Assembly (NCBI GenBank): GCA_964475595.1
Contig: CAYYXG010000001.1
Coordinates: 186,001 to 250,000 of the forward strand
Direction: 5' to 3'
DNA length: 64,000 nucleotides
From: RGEC01 sp964475595
Lineage (GTDB): Bacteria > Bacteroidota > Bacteroidia > NS11-12g > UBA955
In this document: piece after piece, positions 35,830-44,203 of the stretch
Layout of the letters: the number at the start of each line of letters is the position of its first letter
Position numbering within the stretch: position 1 is the first letter of the stretch
The notes under the pieces: generated by a model
Seen by the model: the letters and a program-made list of their open reading frames with translations, nothing else
Databases searched by the model: none
Told to the model about the DNA's origin: nothing
Translations under genes and position numbers: made by a program

Positions 35830-37008
35830 TCAAATATCGGTATTTTTTTTCTTTTCTTTTTGGAAAGGGAGGTTAGCAACAGCACGTTTCACTGCATGGT
35901 CTCCATATCGGTTTCTGATGCTGTCCATGGCCTGATACAGGTTAATCATTTCTTCGGTGTGCTCAAACAGATTGATTTGGAGGGAGCCGGTTACCAGTTC
36001 GCTGAACCGCACCCCAATGAGTCTCACCAGCATGCGTTTTTCATATAGTTTTTCAAATAACTCGCAACTACAGGCAATCAGGGTGTGGTCTGCGCTGGTG
36101 TAAGGAATGCGTAGCTGTTTTGTGTAGGTGTTAAAATCACTGTAGCGTATTTTTACGGTAATGCAGCCGGTTACTTTATTTTGTTTTCGAAGCTGGTAAG
36201 CCAAATTCTCCGCCATGCTTACCATCATGTTTTTGAGCATGGATACATCGATGGTGTCCTGTTCAAATGTTCGCTCTGCACTGATGCTTTTTTGTTCCCG
36301 GTAAGGTTCTACGGGGGCATGGTCTATACCCTGGCTTTTTTTCCAGATATCGGTGCCGGTTTTCCCCAGGGTTTTCTCCATGAGCTCCACCGGCATGGAT
36401 TGCACTGTTTCAATACGCTGAATACCCAGCCCTCTAAGCGTTTTGTAGGTTTCTTGTCCCACCCCGGGTATTTTTTTTATGCTTAGTGGCGCCAGAAAGG
36501 GCTTTTCATTTCCGTGCAGTATGTTTTTGGCTCCCGCAGGTTTCGCCTCACCGGTGGCTATTTTGCTCACGGTTTTGTTGGCACTTAGGCCAAAGGAAAT
36601 TGGCAGACCGGTTTCATGCTGTATTTTTACACTTAACGCTTTGGCAATTTGCCAGCAGCCAAAAAAGCGATCCATGCCACTCAGATCCAGGTAGAATTCA
36701 TCAATGCTGCTTTTTTCATATACCGGAACATTTTCAGCCACAATCTCGGTAACCATGCGTGAATATCGGCTATATAATTCGTGGTCGCCTCTTATAATCA
36801 TGGCATCGGGGCACAGCTGCCGGGCCATTTTTACCGGCATGGCGCTCCTTACCCCATAAGCCCTTGCCTCGTAACTGCAGCTGGCTACCACGCCTCTGTC
36901 GCCCGTGCCGCCAATAATCAGAGGGATGTTCTGCAAGGCGCTGTTGCGCAAACGCTCTACACTTACAAAAAAGCTGTCCAAATCCATGTGCGCAATGTGT
37001 TTTTTCAT
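35830..37008 (-). CDS. dinB: DNA polymerase IV (Y-family)
   Basis: 392 residues. Palm motifs are clear: HMDLDSFFVSVERL with the first catalytic Asp and the SSIDEFYLDLSG motif with the second and third acidic residues. SFGLSANKTVSKIATGEAKP and the thumb HhH ALSIKKIPGVGQETYKTLRGLGI follow, then the little-finger domain to residue ~350. The protein ends in a basic tail (PFQKEKKKNTDI) and has no clear beta-clamp motif of the QL-L-F type at its very end, although a SLQINLF segment near residue 350 may serve. It performs translesion synthesis. The start is ATG with an AT-rich upstream region. Confidence 0.95.
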   Translation of the reverse strand: MKKHIAHMDLDSFFVSVERLRNSALQNIPLIIGGTGDRGVVASCSYEARAYGVRSAMPVKMARQLCPDAMIIRGDHELYSRYSRMVTEIVAENVPVYEKSSIDEFYLDLSGMDRFFGCWQIAKALSVKIQHETGLPISFGLSANKTVSKIATGEAKPAGAKNILHGNEKPFLAPLSIKKIPGVGQETYKTLRGLGIQRIETVQSMPVELMEKTLGKTGTDIWKKSQGIDHAPVEPYREQKSISAERTFEQDTIDVSMLKNMMVSMAENLAYQLRKQNKVTGCITVKIRYSDFNTYTKQLRIPYTSADHTLIACSCELFEKLYEKRMLVRLIGVRFSELVTGSLQINLFEHTEEMINLYQAMDSIRNRYGDHAVKRAVANLPFQKEKKKNTDI

Positions 37009-37136
37009 GATAAAAATATTAACAAAAAGTTGGCAATTAATTTAACAATAAAAGTGGGGATTTCAAAAACGATTATTCACCTTTGGTTGTTTATTATTAA
37101 ATGTTTTACAGCATGCCTTCAATTTTGGCCTGTTAA

Positions 37137-37170
37137 TTTGGTGGTAGCCCCGGGTTTTGTTGTATTTTTG
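37137..37170 (+). promoter_or_regulatory. Promoter of the large gliding-type surface protein
   Basis: TTTG (37137-37140), 22 bases, TATTTTTG (37163-37170), consistent with the Bacteroidota consensus. The TTG start at 37184 follows after 13 bases. Confidence 0.5.
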
Positions 37171-37183
37171 TATAGAATAGCGA

Positions 37184-39682
37184 TTGGATAACTTTAAGTC
37201 ATATCTTCAGAAACTTCTGTCGGCAGTAATCTTTCTGTGGATTTCTGTTTCTTCGGCTACCCACATTGTTGGGGGTGAAATGACGTATACCTACCTGGGT
37301 TCAAATCGCTATAAGGTAAGACTCGATTTGTACATTGATTGTGTCAATGGAGATCCGGGTGCCATATCCAGTGATGCCACCGCTTGGTTTGGCGTATGGG
37401 ATGGAAATACACGGAGAATAATCAGCGGCTATCCGGTTGAAATTTCGAGGAGCGGCCCCAAAAGAATCCAAAAAACCAACTACAACTGCATCGCCATTGC
37501 TCCCAATGCCTGTGTAGACCATTACTGGTATGAAACCACGCTGACTCTGGCCCCGCGTACAGGCGGTTATATTATTTCGTTTCAGCGATGCTGTAGGAAT
37601 AACAGCATTACCAACTTGTTTGACCCCGGAGGTACCGGTGCCAATTACTGGACTGCTATACCCGACGCCAGAAATACGCCCAATCAAAAAGAAAATAACA
37701 GCGCAGTATTCAAAGAACTTCCTCCCAACTTTCTTTGTACCAATACGCCACTCAATTTTGATCACAGTGCTACAGACCCCGACGGCGACAGCCTAGCCTA
37801 TGATTTGTTTTTACCTTACACAGGGGGGACACGAACACAGCCCAGGCCCGATAACCGGTTTAACGGCAATCTTGAAAATCCACCATTTTCCCGAATTACC
37901 TGGGGTTCCGGGTATTCTACCAATTCACCGATTGACGGCAATCCGTTACTCAATATTGATCCGATTACCGGTAAAATGACCCTGGTACCCACGCAAACCG
38001 GTCAGTTTGTGGTGGGAATTAGGGTGAAGGAATACCGCAAAGGAAAGCTGATTTCAGAAACCATGAGGGATTATCAGTTTAACGTACAGGCCTGTGTGAT
38101 TGATGTGGTGGCTTCTTACTTTGTGCCCACTGTGGTTTGCGGCTATAAATATCAGTTCCGAAATCAGAGCAAGGGAGGCAACCGATATCACTGGGATTTC
38201 GGTGTCCCCGGCGTTACCACGGATACCTCCAATCTGTATCAGCCAACTTACACATTCCCGTATGCTGGTAAATTCAAAATTAAACTCATTGCCTGGAAAA
38301 ATAGTTGTTCAGATACGTTTCTGGCAGAAATAGAAGTACTTAAGCCGGAAAAGCCCGACCTTAAGTCAGACACGACCATCTGTGAAGGGGCCTCGCTCAA
38401 TATAAGCTCCAATCTCACCGGCGATTTTTACCTCTGGAGTAATGGACAAACCACCCCTTCTATCACAGTTGACCAGCCAGGGCTATACTGGTTAGAACTT
38501 ACCAAAAATACCTGCAAATGGCGAGATACCATGGTGCTGAGTGTGGATCGCACCAAAGTGGCCATTGCCGGTGATACATTGTATTGCAGTGATGAGCAAT
38601 TCTCCCGAACCCTGAGTGCAACCCCCGGACTGAAAAGTTACCAGTGGAACACCGGCGCTTCCTCATCGAGCATTACGGTTAGTCAGTCAGGAGTGTATAT
38701 TGTTTCCGGCACCACTGTGAATGGTTGTAAATCCGTTGATACGGCCTATATCAATCGTTTTTCACCGGTGGTAGTGTCTATCAGAGATACCACTGTTTGC
38801 CCCGGAAATCCGGTCACTTTTAGCAATCAGAATCCCACCGCTACTGCCACCCGTTGGAGCAATGGTGAAACAGGATCTTCCATTACCTTAAAAACGCCGG
38901 GCACCTATGTGGTGCGCGTCACCCGCGGGCTTTGCAGCACTTGGGACACATTCAATCTCAATAATTTTCCATCCACCTTGTCACTGGGGCCCGATTTGCG
39001 GTTTTGCGAACGCATCGATACACTCCTGACATCGCCACGAAGCGATTTTCAGTCCGTAGTATGGAATAATGAGGTTACCGGAAATACCTTTAGATTGCAA
39101 AAGCCGGGTAAGGTTGTTGTCTCGGTTATCAATCGTTTTGGCTGCCCTGAAACAGACTCTCTTACTGTGTTTTTGTTTCCAAATCCCCGTGTGAACCTGG
39201 GCAATGATACCCTGGTTTGTCTGTCTGTTCATCCATTGCTGGATGCAGGCACCGGCATGGATTGGTATCGCTGGCAGAATGGAACAACTGAACGAACCTA
39301 TAAAGCCATTGATCCCGGAACCTACTGGGTGAAGGTGAAAGATGCCAACGGGTGCTTTGGCTCGGATACCGTAACCATCAATAAAAGAGGTGATTTGTAT
39401 CCGTCCAGGCTATTTATGCCCAATGCATTTACTCCTGACGGAAATGGCATCAACGATTTCTATCCCATGAATAAATTCCCCAATGTGGGCACCCTGTATA
39501 ATGTAAAGCTTTACAACCGCTGGGGGCAAAAGCTGATAGAACTGGAATCGCCGGACGTGAACTGGGATGGTAATATCAATGGGGTTCCCGCACCGGAAGG
39601 CGCCTATGTATATCTGGCCACGTGGATTGGATGTGATAATGAGCGCAGAACCATCAGCGGCAGTTTTCACATATTACGGTAA
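37184..39682 (+). CDS. Large secreted protein with Ig-like repeats and gliding-motility type (T9SS type B) C-terminus
   Basis: 832 residues; start TTG at 37184, giving a signal peptide (LLSAVIFLWISVSSATH). The first ~320 residues are a domain seen at the N-terminus of many such proteins, beginning HIVGGEMTYTYLGSNRYKV. A PKD domain (YHWDFGVPGVTTDTSN) and four or five Ig-like segments with Cys pairs follow. The C-terminus, LFMPNAFTPDGNGINDFYP ... YNRWGQKLIE ... NWDGNINGVPAPEGAYVY, is the gliding-associated sorting domain for T9SS. Its role is probably surface adhesion. The 3' end overlaps the convergent NUDIX gene by 16 bases. Confidence 0.9.
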   Translation: MDNFKSYLQKLLSAVIFLWISVSSATHIVGGEMTYTYLGSNRYKVRLDLYIDCVNGDPGAISSDATAWFGVWDGNTRRIISGYPVEISRSGPKRIQKTNYNCIAIAPNACVDHYWYETTLTLAPRTGGYIISFQRCCRNNSITNLFDPGGTGANYWTAIPDARNTPNQKENNSAVFKELPPNFLCTNTPLNFDHSATDPDGDSLAYDLFLPYTGGTRTQPRPDNRFNGNLENPPFSRITWGSGYSTNSPIDGNPLLNIDPITGKMTLVPTQTGQFVVGIRVKEYRKGKLISETMRDYQFNVQACVIDVVASYFVPTVVCGYKYQFRNQSKGGNRYHWDFGVPGVTTDTSNLYQPTYTFPYAGKFKIKLIAWKNSCSDTFLAEIEVLKPEKPDLKSDTTICEGASLNISSNLTGDFYLWSNGQTTPSITVDQPGLYWLELTKNTCKWRDTMVLSVDRTKVAIAGDTLYCSDEQFSRTLSATPGLKSYQWNTGASSSSITVSQSGVYIVSGTTVNGCKSVDTAYINRFSPVVVSIRDTTVCPGNPVTFSNQNPTATATRWSNGETGSSITLKTPGTYVVRVTRGLCSTWDTFNLNNFPSTLSLGPDLRFCERIDTLLTSPRSDFQSVVWNNEVTGNTFRLQKPGKVVVSVINRFGCPETDSLTVFLFPNPRVNLGNDTLVCLSVHPLLDAGTGMDWYRWQNGTTERTYKAIDPGTYWVKVKDANGCFGSDTVTINKRGDLYPSRLFMPNAFTPDGNGINDFYPMNKFPNVGTLYNVKLYNRWGQKLIELESPDVNWDGNINGVPAPEGAYVYLATWIGCDNERRTISGSFHILR

Positions 39683-40113
39683 ACATCACCAATTCTGGAA
39701 AAAACCAGTTTGTCTATGGGGAATGTAAAATCCTCGGTTTGCAGTTCATGGATGTCTTCCCATCGAAATTCAACCATATATTCTTTATTCCATCTTTTCT
39801 CAATGGCTTTATATACAGAGATTTCTGTCTGTAAATTCACCATGTAATAGAATGAAATAATTTGTTGTGAGGGGTTGAATACACTGGGTTGATAGAATTC
39901 ATTAACGTAAAATAATTCCCCGATGCCAATATCCACATTCAGTTCTTCCTTCCATTCCCTAATCAGACAATCGGCAAGGCCTTCGCCGGGCTCAAGCCCT
40001 CCTCCGGGGAATTTGGTAAAAGCATGATCACCACCCATTTCCGTGGAAATCAGCAATTTTCTTTCCTGAATGGCGATGCCATATACCCGGATATTAAAAG
40101 CGCCCGTGCTCAC
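39667..40113 (-). CDS. NUDIX hydrolase
   Basis: 148 residues, GTG start at 40113. The Nudix box is complete: G-L-E-P-G-E-G-L-A-D-C-L-I-R-E-W-K-E-E-L at about residues 39-58, with the catalytic REWKEE. Upstream is the FTKFPGGG entry to the box. The minus-strand sequence TAAATTCG ends 4 bases before the GTG, a near-consensus -7 box and therefore a likely leaderless transcript. The family hydrolyses nucleoside diphosphates linked to a variety of groups; the substrate cannot be predicted. It converges with the large surface-protein gene. Confidence 0.9.
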   Translation of the reverse strand: MSTGAFNIRVYGIAIQERKLLISTEMGGDHAFTKFPGGGLEPGEGLADCLIREWKEELNVDIGIGELFYVNEFYQPSVFNPSQQIISFYYMVNLQTEISVYKAIEKRWNKEYMVEFRWEDIHELQTEDFTFPIDKLVFSRIGDVYRNM

Positions 40114-40135
40114 GGTGCGAATTTACCTGAACTGC

Positions 40136-40567
40136 TTAATATCTGGCATATTCAGGCAGGAATCGACTTTCCTCAGGCAACAAACGGTGGTTGGCCACAC
40201 GGCGAATACCATTCTTCAATAATGGTGAATTGAAATTAATGATAAGTCCGAGGCGATAATTGCCCAGTTTCATGTTGCGCAGCATTTTATGTACATGCTG
40301 GTCGGTAATCTGTTCGCAGGTTTCAAGCTCAATGGCCAGTTTGTCGTCGAGCACCAAGTCAATGCTGTATCCATCATCGATGTGCAGGTTTTTGTAGGTA
40401 ACTGACAGGGGTTTCATGGAGGTGGTTGAAATCCCGTTTTGCCCAAGTTCATATAAAAGGCATTCGCGATACACACTCTCTTTCAGGCCGGGCCCCAGGG
40501 CTTTGTGAATTTCAATTGCCAGTCCTATAACGGTGTGGGCAAGGTGGTTTTCAGGTATGTCAATCAT
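40136..40567 (-). CDS. GxxExxY family protein with altered nuclease-like motif
   Basis: 143 residues. The N-terminal signature is GPGLKESVYRECL (G-x-x-E-x-x-Y), and LGLIINFNSPLLKNGIRRV closes the fold. Family members resemble the PD-(D/E)XK nuclease fold, with a D ... E-x-K triad. Here the positions are Asp70, Glu80 and Glu82 (DDKLAIELETCEQ), so the usual Lys is a Glu encoded by GAA. Activity as a nuclease would therefore be doubtful. The family has no firm function. The gene is divergent from pyrC with an operator-like repeat between them. Confidence 0.82.
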   Translation of the reverse strand: MIDIPENHLAHTVIGLAIEIHKALGPGLKESVYRECLLYELGQNGISTTSMKPLSVTYKNLHIDDGYSIDLVLDDKLAIELETCEQITDQHVHKMLRNMKLGNYRLGLIINFNSPLLKNGIRRVANHRLLPEESRFLPEYARY

Positions 40568-40618
40568 GGTGGTAGTGTTTTATGCTACGAAGCTATTGGC
40601 TTTGTAGAGGTGAAAAAA

Positions 40619-40656
40619 ATGACAATTGTCATACGTGAATGATGGGGTTGTCATAC
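40619..40656. promoter_or_regulatory. Operator-like palindrome and repeat between the GxxExxY gene and pyrC
   Basis: ATGACAATTGTCAT (40619-40632) is a perfect 14-base palindrome. Its right half, TTGTCATAC (40626-40634), recurs as TTGTCATAC at 40648-40656, 22 bases apart, about two helical turns. It lies ahead of the pyrC -7 box and near the start of the divergent gene. A dimeric regulator binding here is inference. Confidence 0.45.
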
Positions 40657-40695
40657 CTATGGAAACAAATCATGGTAGTTGCATTGGTCAGTGCC

Positions 40696-40703
40696 TATTT
40701 TTG
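40696..40703 (+). promoter_or_regulatory. -7 promoter box TATTTTTG of pyrC
   Basis: Exact TAnnTTTG match, 14 bases before the ATG at 40718. A TTG ending at 40681 is 14 bases upstream, short of normal spacing. Confidence 0.4.
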
Positions 40704-40717
40704 TATGGAAAAATCGG

Positions 40718-42052
40718 ATGAAAAAAACCATAATTCGCAATGCAAGCCTTATTAATGAGGGCGAAATTTACCGGGCAGACGTTTTGCTGGAAGGGCCTTT
40801 TATTGCCAGAATTGAGCGTAATGGGATTGGAGCAGTTGCGGCGGAGGAGGTTGATGCAGAAGGTTGTTTTCTAACTCCTGGCGTGATTGATGATCAAGTG
40901 CATTTTCGCGAGCCAGGTTTAACCCATAAGGCAGAAATATATACCGAAAGCCGGGCCGCACTGGCAGGTGGTGTGACTTCTTACATGGAAATGCCCAATG
41001 TGATTCCGAAAACCACCACCATCGAAAGACTGGAGGAAAAGATGGGTATAGGTGCCGCACGAAGTGCGGTTAATTATTCCTTTTTTATGGGCACTACCAA
41101 TGACAATCTTGAGGAATTGAAAAAGGTGAACGCCCAAACCACCTGCGGGGTTAAAATTTTTATGGGTAGCAGTACCGGCGATATGCTGGTAGATGATGCG
41201 GAAGTACTAAACAGCATTTTTGCTGAAATACCCGTTTTAATTGCTACTCACTGTGAAAATGAAAATCGTGTGAAGGAACGACTGGCACAGTGGGTTCAGC
41301 AGTATGGTGAAGATATTCCTCCTGCCGAACATGCCAGGATTCGCGATGAAGAGGCCTGCCTGCTCAGCTCTTCATTTGCCAGAGAACTTGCATTAAACCA
41401 CAATACCCGTTTGCATATACTGCATATCACCACTGCAGAAGAGCTGGATTTGTTTCGAAATGATATACCCCTAGAACAAAAACGCATTACTTCGGAAGTT
41501 TGTGTGCACCATTTGCATTTTACAGCCGATGATTATGCAACACAGGGAAATTTTATCAAATGCAACCCTGCCATCAAAGCACCAAGGCACAAAGAAGCAC
41601 TATGGGCTGCCCTGTTAGACGACCGACTGGATATTATTGCCACGGATCACGCGCCACATACGTTGCAGGAAAAACAACAACCCTACGTCCAAAGTCCTTC
41701 AGGGCTTCCACTGGTTCAACATAGTTTGCAGCTGATGCTAGAATATGCCTTGCAGGGTAAAATCAGTTATGAAAAAGTGATTGATAAAATGTGTCACAAA
41801 CCTGCGGTTTGCTTTCAAATGGACCGCCGTGGGTACATCAGAGAGGGGTATTACGCAGATTTAGTGCTTGTCAGGCCCCAGGTTCAATACAGGGTGACGC
41901 CGGGAAATATCCTGTATAAATGCGGTTGGAGTCCGCTAAACGGGATGTTATTTCAACATTCGGTAGATAAGGTTTGGGTAAATGGCACTCTGGGTTGGGA
42001 TAATGGCCTTACGGAAAATTATAATCCCATGCGTCTGCATTTTAATCGTTAA
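40718..42052 (+). CDS. pyrC: Dihydroorotase
   Basis: 444 residues from ATG 40718 (KKTIIRNASLINEGEI); the frame is open upstream but without coding character. Amidohydrolase features: GVIDDQVHFREPGLTHKAE with His62 and Arg64, the carbamylated Lys in TCGVKIFMGSS, His in ATHCENE and LHILHITTAEE, and the Asp in ATDHAPHTLQEK. The usual H-x-H at the first metal site reads Q-V-H here; this form recurs in Bacteroidota as far as I recall. The enzyme closes carbamoyl aspartate to dihydroorotate in pyrimidine synthesis. Its 3' end overlaps the convergent DUF58 gene by 4 bases. Confidence 0.92.
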   Translation: MKKTIIRNASLINEGEIYRADVLLEGPFIARIERNGIGAVAAEEVDAEGCFLTPGVIDDQVHFREPGLTHKAEIYTESRAALAGGVTSYMEMPNVIPKTTTIERLEEKMGIGAARSAVNYSFFMGTTNDNLEELKKVNAQTTCGVKIFMGSSTGDMLVDDAEVLNSIFAEIPVLIATHCENENRVKERLAQWVQQYGEDIPPAEHARIRDEEACLLSSSFARELALNHNTRLHILHITTAEELDLFRNDIPLEQKRITSEVCVHHLHFTADDYATQGNFIKCNPAIKAPRHKEALWAALLDDRLDIIATDHAPHTLQEKQQPYVQSPSGLPLVQHSLQLMLEYALQGKISYEKVIDKMCHKPAVCFQMDRRGYIREGYYADLVLVRPQVQYRVTPGNILYKCGWSPLNGMLFQHSVDKVWVNGTLGWDNGLTENYNPMRLHFNR

Positions 42053-42957
42053 GCCATCTTCATTCTTTTTAGGTAGAAGGGAAGTAGCACCTGGTTAAAA
42101 TCTCCGGAAACATCAATAGGGTAGAAGTCTATATTGTACTGAAGACAGCGGTCTTTTACCGTTTTTTCCAATTGGGAAATTTGTGATAGATAGGCATCTT
42201 TGATTTCGGCAGGGTTCAGCAGGATATTCTCACCGGATTCAGTATCGATAAAACGAGTGGGTTTATTTTCAAAGGCAAATTGCACTTCCTGTGGGGCGTG
42301 CTGTACATGAAACAGGATGATTTCATTTTTGGCATATTTTATTTGCTGAATGGCCCTCCAAATGATTTCATCATCAGCCATGTTTTCAAACATATCGCTG
42401 AAAATAACCACAAGACTACGGCGGTGCTGGGTTAGTGCAATCTGCTCAAGGCAATAACCAATGCGAGTGTTGACCATTCCCTGCGGTTCTTTTTTTACCT
42501 CCCAGTATCCTTGAAGTTCATGCAGAATTTCCTGCAGGTGTGCTTTGCTGCTGCGAGCAGCTGTTTGCTGTATGATGCGTTCATCAAAAGTGGTCAATCC
42601 AAAAGCATCTCTTTGTTTATAGAGCAGTCGGCATATTGAGGCAGCTGCCAATACGGAGAATTTGAGTTTTGCCAGACTGGCCACAGGGTAATACATGCTA
42701 CCCGATACATCCAGAACAATGCGGCATCGAAGATTGGTTTCTTCCTCAAACCGTTTGGTATAAATGCGATCGGTTCTGGCGTACAGTTTCCAGTCAATGT
42801 TTTTGGTGCTTTCCCCCGGATTGTAGGGTCTATGCTCGGCAAACTCAACCGAAAAGCCATGGAAGGGACTTCTGTGAATGCCTGTAATAAACCCTTCCAC
42901 CACTTGCTTTGCAAGCAGTTCGAGATTTCCGTACTGCTGAATCTCTTCCAGTAACAT
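42049..42957 (-). CDS. DUF58 protein with vWA-like domain
   Basis: 302 residues. The DUF58 core motif VEFAEHRPYNPGESTKNIDWKLYA is followed by a von Willebrand A-like fold with the metal-site sequence RIVLDVSGSMYYP (D-x-S-x-S) and LTTFDERII. Such proteins are usually encoded with a MoxR ATPase and are thought to act as chaperone-linked or stress-related adaptors; no MoxR gene is adjacent here. A -7 box (TATATTTG) lies 7 bases before the ATG. Role here unknown. Confidence 0.88.
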   Translation of the reverse strand: MLLEEIQQYGNLELLAKQVVEGFITGIHRSPFHGFSVEFAEHRPYNPGESTKNIDWKLYARTDRIYTKRFEEETNLRCRIVLDVSGSMYYPVASLAKLKFSVLAAASICRLLYKQRDAFGLTTFDERIIQQTAARSSKAHLQEILHELQGYWEVKKEPQGMVNTRIGYCLEQIALTQHRRSLVVIFSDMFENMADDEIIWRAIQQIKYAKNEIILFHVQHAPQEVQFAFENKPTRFIDTESGENILLNPAEIKDAYLSQISQLEKTVKDRCLQYNIDFYPIDVSGDFNQVLLPFYLKRMKMA

Positions 42958-42964
42958 CGTATAT

Positions 42965-42972
42965 CAAATATA
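42965..42972 (-). promoter_or_regulatory. -7 promoter box TATATTTG of the DUF58 gene
   Basis: Minus-strand TATATTTG, ending 7 bases before the ATG at 42957 and next to the trxA terminator. No clear -33. Confidence 0.35.
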
Positions 42973-43002
42973 CAAAAAGAGGCCGGTTATTCCGACCTCT
43001 TT
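42971..43002 (-). terminator. Rho-independent terminator after trxA
   Basis: An 11-base stem (AAAGAGGTCGG with CCGGCCTCTTT, one G-U pair) and a 5-base loop, read on the minus strand and followed by T-rich sequence. It lies 20 bases past the trxA stop. Confidence 0.75.
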
Positions 43003-43021
43003 AATTGAAAAATGAATTTGA

Positions 43022-43339
43022 TTACAGTACTGCGTCAATTTTTTGGGTAATCGAAGGTTTGGGCACAGCCCCTACGATTTTATCAACGATTTGCCCGCCT
43101 TTGAAAACGAGCAGGGTAGGAATGCTGCGTATGCCGTAATTACCTGCAATGTCTCCGTTTTCGTCAACATTGAGTTTGCCTACAACAGCTTTTCCGTCGT
43201 ATTCTTTTGCAATTTCTTCAACGATAGGTCCGATCATACGGCAGGGGCCGCACCATTCTGCCCAAAAATCTACCAGTACAGGTTTGTCTGATTGCAGCAC
43301 TTTTTCATTCCAGTTGCCGCTTGTGAAAGTTTCAGCCAT
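43022..43339 (-). CDS. trxA: Thioredoxin
   Basis: 105 residues, the canonical size, with the active site WAEWC30-G-P-C33 and the cis-Pro motif GIRSIPTLLVF. It reduces disulfides in the cytoplasm with thioredoxin reductase and supplies electrons to ribonucleotide reductase and other enzymes. No signal peptide is present. The gene is monocistronic: it has its own full-consensus promoter and a strong terminator. Confidence 0.97.
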   Translation of the reverse strand: MAETFTSGNWNEKVLQSDKPVLVDFWAEWCGPCRMIGPIVEEIAKEYDGKAVVGKLNVDENGDIAGNYGIRSIPTLLVFKGGQIVDKIVGAVPKPSITQKIDAVL

Positions 43340-43380
43340 GTTTTATAATATTAGTTAAGAATGTTTGTCAAATGTCGTAC

Positions 43381-43409
43381 CAAAGATAAGCGAGTCAGAC
43401 TTGTGTCAA
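43381..43409 (-). promoter_or_regulatory. Promoter of trxA
   Basis: Minus-strand TTG (43409-43407), 18 bases, TATCTTTG (43388-43381), matching the consensus in all fixed positions. Predicted leader about 38 bases. Confidence 0.6.
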
Positions 43410-43413
43410 TTCG

Positions 43414-44199
43414 TCATTTTATCAACTTTTTACCACCCAGTTCCATGCCTATACCAAATAAGGCAAAATCATATTTAACAGGGTCTTTAGGGTCAAATTT
43501 TTTCAGTGCATCCGTAAGTTCCAGTGCGGTTTGCCAATCTGCCTGTTTGCGTGTAATGAGTTTAAGTTGTGTGGCGGTTCTGTGCACATGAACATCGAGT
43601 GGGCAGATTAGCTGCGACGGGGCGATGCTTTTCCAAATGCCAAAATCTACGCCTTTTGAATCCGAACGCACCATCCACCGCAGATACAAATTGATGCGTT
43701 TGCATGCACTTTTTCTCAGTGGCGTTTGCAGGTGTTTTTCAGTCCTGTGCAGGTGGGGCAGCGAGAAAAAGTATTGGTAAAAATGTATCAAGGCATTTTC
43801 TACATTTGGGTCGTTCTTTTTCATGCCTGACGAAAAGGCAGTTTCTAAGCTATCGTGATGGGTGTAATGATGCTGAAGGAACTCAAGGAAATACAGCAGA
43901 TCACTGTATTGAAATGTGCGGTGTACCCATTTTTCAAAGCGTTTTCTATCTTTTTCTTGGTGGTTTACAATAAAATCGTGGGGACTGTTGTCCATGAGCG
44001 CTGTCAGCCTGTTTGCGCTGTTAATGATGGAGGTTCGGTTGCCCCAGGCCAGCAGTGCTGCAAATAAACCGGCAATTTCAATATCCTGTTTCTTGCTAAA
44101 GTGATGGGGGACAGAGATGGGATCCGGGGCAATAAATGAGGCTTCGTTAAACCGTTGTAGATTATCATCCAGCAAGGATTGCAGCGTTTTTTGATTCAT
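43414..44199 (-). CDS. TIGR02757 family protein, function unknown
   Basis: 261 residues from ATG 44199 (MNQKTLQSLLDDNLQRFNE); a start at 44214 would overlap the AAA gene stop. The family-specific blocks are PHHFSKKQDIEIAGLFAALLAWGNRTSIINSANRL-like sequence in the N-terminal third, then WMVRSDSKGVDFGIWKSI and SQLICPLDVHVHRTATQL near the C-terminal third, and FDPKDPVKYDFALFGIGM near the end. This is a conserved Bacteroidota protein related in fold to base-excision DNA glycosylases, but no activity is established. It directly follows the AAA gene and may share its transcript. Confidence 0.88.
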   Translation of the reverse strand: MNQKTLQSLLDDNLQRFNEASFIAPDPISVPHHFSKKQDIEIAGLFAALLAWGNRTSIINSANRLTALMDNSPHDFIVNHQEKDRKRFEKWVHRTFQYSDLLYFLEFLQHHYTHHDSLETAFSSGMKKNDPNVENALIHFYQYFFSLPHLHRTEKHLQTPLRKSACKRINLYLRWMVRSDSKGVDFGIWKSIAPSQLICPLDVHVHRTATQLKLITRKQADWQTALELTDALKKFDPKDPVKYDFALFGIGMELGGKKLIK

Positions 44200-44203
44200 G
44201 ACT

